The notes beneath the pieces are model-generated. The model ran no database searches. It saw nothing but the letters and a program-made list of their open reading frames with translations, and was not told the DNA's origin. Both the position numbers and the translations under genes were made by a program. Positions 43,459 to 46,071 of a DNA stretch of 46,071 nt are shown one piece after another; the stretch's first letter is position 1; every line of letters starts with the position of its first letter. Location: contig WRLO01000020.1 of assembly GCA_009777575.1 (NCBI GenBank), positions 1-46,071 of the forward strand. Reading direction: 5' to 3'. Source of the DNA: Candidatus Cloacimonadota bacterium. GTDB lineage: Bacteria; Cloacimonadota; Cloacimonadia; Cloacimonadales; WRIO01.

Positions 43459-44079
43459 TTATTGTAGCCTGTATTCACCCAGGAAATTAGTGTTAACATT
43501 AATATCTCTTTCAAAAGTAGTGATTGATGGATGCGAGATTGTTAGTCTATAATTTCCTGTGGGTACTTCTATGAAAACAGCAGATCCGAATGTTGTTCTT
43601 TGACTGAACTCACTTTGTGTGCTAAGATTTGTTAACCTTACATCAGCATCATTAATATTCAAATTATTTGATTCAAATAATGTGTATATTATTACACTTC
43701 TGTTAGTGTGACTGCTATTTTGGTGTTGAACTTTGAATGTTTTAGATAATACAAATCCCCATACATCAAATTCTCTTGTTTGAGCATATCCAGCATCACC
43801 TTGGATTGTTTGGTTTGGATGACAAATAAATGTCATCTTGTATTTACCAATAGGAACTGAATCAAATTTGACTTCTCCGTTTGTGTTTGTAAGACCTACA
43901 AATGTTTTATTACCTTCTAAATCTGTAATTCTTACATGGTCGTTTTGAAATGGTCGTTCTGTAGTTTCACCTATAAACTTTAGCGTTACATCTGTTTCTT
44001 TTGCACAACCACTAAAAAGTATAGTAGCTATGATTACACAAAAAATGGTCTGTTTTACCAATTTTTTTTTATTCATCAT
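43459..44079 (-). CDS. lipoprotein with two carboxypeptidase-regulatory-like (Ig-fold) domains
   Basis: A 206-residue lipoprotein. The signal sequence ends in the lipobox LFSGC (Cys25). Two beta-sandwich repeats follow: 'DVTLKFIGETTERPFQNDHVRITDLEGNKTFVGLTNTNGEVKFDSVPIGKYKMTF' (30-84) and 'NINDADVRLTNLSTQSEFSQRTTFGSAVFIEVPTGNYRLTI' (~140-182), the transthyretin-like pattern in which a side chain or linker is 'grown' and delivered by a 'VPxGxYxL' turn. Two adjacent ATG codons follow GGAGGAG; the second may be the better spaced. It is first of a three-gene operon with the CsgG-like paralogues, so it may be their outer-membrane partner. Confidence 0.8.
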   Translation of the reverse strand: MMNKKKLVKQTIFCVIIATILFSGCAKETDVTLKFIGETTERPFQNDHVRITDLEGNKTFVGLTNTNGEVKFDSVPIGKYKMTFICHPNQTIQGDAGYAQTREFDVWGFVLSKTFKVQHQNSSHTNRSVIIYTLFESNNLNINDADVRLTNLSTQSEFSQRTTFGSAVFIEVPTGNYRLTISHPSITTFERDINVNTNFLGEYRLQ

Positions 44080-44149
44080 ATTTCTCCTCCTTCATTCTGT
44101 TGAACTGATTTGATTTTTAGTACTCATTTCTTTCACTTACTAATGTTGC

Positions 44150-44616
44150 TTATTTCAAAAGCAACATTCTTTTCACATCCACATTATCATTTGTAAACAT
44201 CTGATAAAAATACACGCCAGCCCCTGACATTTGTCCATTATCTGAAAGTCCATTCCAGATAATACTGTGCATCCCAGTGTTATAATCTCCATTCACTAGA
44301 TTTTTAACCTTTTGTCCTTTTACATTATAGACATTAATAATAACATTTCCTTCTGTGGCGACAGAAAATCTTATTGTAGTCTCTGGATTAAAAGGGTTTG
44401 GATAATTGCCGATTAGCTTTGATGTATAAATAGGAAAAACCTCATCTTCATCTGAAACAGGTGAACCCACATTGCTGGACGGTTATTTGGATTCCAGCCA
44501 GGGTGCCATCCACTTGGTTGGCTTGGTGCTTGAGCGAAGATAGTTAAACTTGTGCAACCTGCAAATGCACCAGCTTCAATATTTTCTACACTGATTGGAA
44601 TGAATACTCTGGTCAT
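44150..44616 (-). pseudogene. BspA-like LRR surface protein remnant with sorting tail
   Basis: Two overlapping frames make one broken gene end. The first (from ~44616) reads 'RVFIPISVENIEAGAFAGCTSLTIFAQAPSQPSGWHPGWNPNNRPAMWV', the last leucine-rich repeat of the BspA/LRR_5 type. After a frame change near 44460-44470 it continues 'GSPVSDEDEVFPIYTSKLIGNYPNPFNPETTIRFSV ... NVKGQKVKNLVN ... GAGVYFYQMFTNDNVDVKRMLLLK', a complete type IX-like sorting domain. The N-terminal part is missing: at about 44605-44616 the sequence passes into the 3' end of a zinc-ribbon gene. An AATGTTGCTT / AAGCAACATT hairpin spans the stop codon. Confidence 0.82.
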
Positions 44617-44974
44617 GTCTGTATTCTACTTTCTCACCACAATTTTGGCAGAACAAGTCATCTTTTTGAACTCCAGACCCACATTTATTGCAGACTTGCT
44701 GTTTTACTTCAACTCTGGGCATCTGAACTTCATTTATTAAATAAGTTTTGATCTCCCGCATATCTACAGCCATCTCTACTACGGTAGAAATAAGTCCTAA
44801 TATCAATACATTTATGATAAAACCTACTCCACCCCCGAGAACCATTCCCAATATTATGAGATTTTCATTCATCATTGCAAAGATTACAGAACCAATGCAA
44901 CCACCTATTATCACCACTATCCAGGCAAGAATCTCCAGCCAATTCTTGTACATTTTTCTGATTAAATCAAGCAT
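44576..44974 (-). CDS. membrane protein with C-terminal zinc ribbon, 3' end possibly replaced
   Basis: A 132-residue protein with two membrane spans ('ILAWIVVIIGGCIGSVIFAMM' and 'LIILGMVLGGGVGFIINVLILGLISTVV') and a C-terminal zinc ribbon 'CNKCGSGVQKDDLFCQNCG' (94-112). The tail EYRHDQSIHSNQCRKY is encoded by sequence that, in another frame, belongs to the LRR remnant, so the native C-terminus was probably lost at that junction. AAGGAGCAAAA precedes the ATG. It is third of a small operon with the DUF805 gene. Function unknown. Confidence 0.7.
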   Translation of the reverse strand: MLDLIRKMYKNWLEILAWIVVIIGGCIGSVIFAMMNENLIILGMVLGGGVGFIINVLILGLISTVVEMAVDMREIKTYLINEVQMPRVEVKQQVCNKCGSGVQKDDLFCQNCGEKVEYRHDQSIHSNQCRKY

Positions 44975-44995
44975 TTTTGCTCCTTGTTTTTTAGG

Positions 44996-45475
44996 CTATT
45001 TTACCCTGCCAAGAGGGTCTGGACCATATTGATTTGACCCAGGTTCACCTTCTCGGCATTCCCATACTATGAGCATTATCGCACCAATTATAGGTAAAAA
45101 AATCCACAATAAATTCCAACCGCTCTTACCAATATCATGTAGTCTTCGCACATTTACAGCAAGAGCTGGTAAGAATACAATCAAGGCAAATATATAGGAT
45201 AAATACGCTGCCCCAGACATATTTGGTATTGCTGCCAATGAATTTATGACCACATTCACTATCATACAAAATAACCAAAAATACCAGTATTCTGCTCTTC
45301 TGGCTCTACCTGAAAAATTCACATAGTTTTTAAAGCATTTCTGGATATATCCACCAAAACCGAGATCCTCTACTACATGAGGTCTCTCCTCTACTCCATC
45401 AAAGCGATTGCCACAGCTCAAACATGCATCTGTGTTATGAGTGTTCTCTGCACCGCACTTATTACAATATTTCAT
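44996..45475 (-). CDS. zinc ribbon plus DUF805 membrane protein
   Basis: A 159-residue protein. The N-terminal zinc ribbon 'YCNKCGAENTHNTDACLSCG' (3-22) is followed by a DUF805 membrane domain: 'YVNFSGRARRAEYWYFWLF', several spans (IVNVVINSLAAI, YIFALIVFLPALAVNVRRLHDIGKSGW, LLWIFLPIIGAIMLIVWECREGEPGSNQYGPDP). The 'RRLHDIGKSGW' and 'C.EG..G.N.YGPDP' motifs are diagnostic. The biochemical role of DUF805 is unknown. AAAGGAG lies inside the last codons of the gene before it, so translation is probably coupled. Confidence 0.88.
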   Translation of the reverse strand: MKYCNKCGAENTHNTDACLSCGNRFDGVEERPHVVEDLGFGGYIQKCFKNYVNFSGRARRAEYWYFWLFCMIVNVVINSLAAIPNMSGAAYLSYIFALIVFLPALAVNVRRLHDIGKSGWNLLWIFLPIIGAIMLIVWECREGEPGSNQYGPDPLGRVK

Positions 45476-45476
45476 T

Positions 45477-45887
45477 TTATACTCCTTTGATACCTATGTT
45501 TGGGTATCTGTTGTTTTTTATTTTATCAAAGTTTTGCAGATAAGATAAAATGGTATTGGAACTCTGTTCTATAAATCGTCTATCATATTTATAAATAGGA
45601 ACAAAAGAACTTTGTGAACCCATCATACCACTTGAAACCTTAAATTGAGTAACATAAAATATCAGAGGATTGTCAAGCAGCACTCGATTAAAAATCATAA
45701 AAATTTCATTTGTTGATAATCGCGGAATACTTATTTCTCTATCTAATCTTTGCAGTCCAGATAAAATCCTATTATAGATGTCCTTTTGACTCTGTGAAAG
45801 ACAATTGAAATAATAATTGTCGTTTTTTATAAAATGTGTTTGAATATTTGGATTCAAAATTTTCTGAATAAAACCCAAGTCAAGCAT
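45477..45887 (-). CDS. hypothetical protein resembling the N-terminal part of transglutaminase-like proteins
   Basis: A 136-residue soluble protein. 'CLSQSQKDIYNRILSGLQRLDREISIPRLSTNEIFMIFNRVLLDNPLIFYVTQFKV ... FVPIYKYDRRFIEQSSNTILSYLQNFDKI' resembles the helical region that precedes the catalytic domain in bacterial transglutaminase-like proteins ('Y..I...L......I......ei..v...ll.DnP.iFYv ... P.Y'). The catalytic Cys-His-Asp part is absent, so it is either truncated or a stand-alone domain. It ends one base before the DUF805 start. Ribosome site GAGGTGTGTT. Assignment is tentative. Confidence 0.55.
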   Translation of the reverse strand: MLDLGFIQKILNPNIQTHFIKNDNYYFNCLSQSQKDIYNRILSGLQRLDREISIPRLSTNEIFMIFNRVLLDNPLIFYVTQFKVSSGMMGSQSSFVPIYKYDRRFIEQSSNTILSYLQNFDKIKNNRYPNIGIKGV

Positions 45888-45924
45888 AACACACCTCTAC
45901 AACGGAAGGTTTCATCCAAAAAGA

Positions 45925-46071
45925 AAACGGAAACGATAAAGTCTGAAAAGGCTTATATTGGACTAAAAAATCGGGGGGGGGGGGGGGGGGGGGGAACAAA
46001 TCAAAAGAAGGGAAAGACGAAACCCTGGAAAAGAAAAAAACAAAAAAAAAAAAAAAAATACCCTTTTTTTT
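45925..46071. other. probable sequencing adapter read-through and poly-G artefact
   Basis: CGGAA (45928-45932) and GTCTGAA (45941-45947) are separated by exactly eight bases, as in the common Illumina TruSeq read-1 adapter, but the bases between are degraded. A run of 22 G follows at 45973-45994, typical of two-colour chemistry without signal, then A-rich and T-rich low complexity. This is not genomic sequence in my judgement, and the true contig end is near 45925. Confidence 0.75.

Noticed and set aside
44143..44169. Terminator at the end of the LRR/sorting-domain remnant
   Set aside because: A 10-bp hairpin exists over the stop codon but lacks a U tract on the minus strand, so it is noted only in the gene entry.

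Overview
The window is AT-rich and gene-dense, with almost every gene on the minus strand. It probably comes from an anaerobic bacterium of the FCB superphylum, most likely a Cloacimonadota-type lineage. The basis is several secreted proteins with a C-terminal 'FNPxTTI ... NxxGQxVK ... WNGxxxxGxxVxSGxYxYxL ... RRMxLxK' sorting domain (type IX secretion style), an oxygen-sensitive [FeFe]-hydrogenase, a PPi-type phosphofructokinase, phosphate acetyltransferase, non-mevalonate isoprenoid synthesis (ispG), and dispersed palindromic repeats. The phylum is inferred from recalled family traits; no marker RNA is present.

Layout. 0.2-6.2 kb: a secreted protein with a sorting tail, an [FeFe]-hydrogenase catalytic subunit, and a periplasmic CsgG-like/TPR protein. 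6.5-10.8 kb: the only intact plus-strand operon, three genes for a type IV pilus/type II secretion-like envelope machine (a PilM-PilN-TPR fusion, a PilO-like protein and a short secretin), closed by a strong terminator. 11-18.7 kb: a PNGase F-like glycoamidase with an N-terminal lectin-like domain, a 1305-residue subtilisin-like protease with a beta-helix and sorting tail, and two truncated N-terminal paralogues that share its promoter and leader. 19.4-26.6 kb: housekeeping genes (rtcB, PPi-PFK, PfkB sugar kinase, a small membrane protein, an outer-membrane protein, an aspartate-type aminotransferase, pta). 27-31.8 kb: two nearly identical AAA-ATPase/PD-(D/E)XK genes flanking a VWA-domain gene and a MITE-like repeat. 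32.2-35.5 kb: ispG, acpS, an SDR-type threonine dehydrogenase and an APH-fold kinase. 35.9-39.8 kb: decayed mobile DNA, with a KilA-N pseudogene, scrambled pieces of a conjugative coupling protein and repeat arrays. 39.9-44.1 kb: an operon of one lipoprotein and two CsgG-like paralogues. 44.1-45.9 kb: a BspA-like surface-protein remnant and three small genes. The last ~145 bases look like corrupted sequencing adapter plus poly-G, not genome.

The most unusual feature is a set of six heptanucleotide tandem arrays (7 to 60 units each, with no length errors that I can find). Each is placed exactly at the stop codon of a minus-strand gene, and in four of the six the stop codon lies within or straddles the edge of the array. 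Other repeat families are two 63-65-nt arrays just upstream of start codons, a 25-unit 28-bp hairpin array, a ~217-bp MITE-like element with terminal inverted repeats, and modular palindromes joined by a GGTAGAAAA-like linker. No tRNA, rRNA or CRISPR array was recognised.
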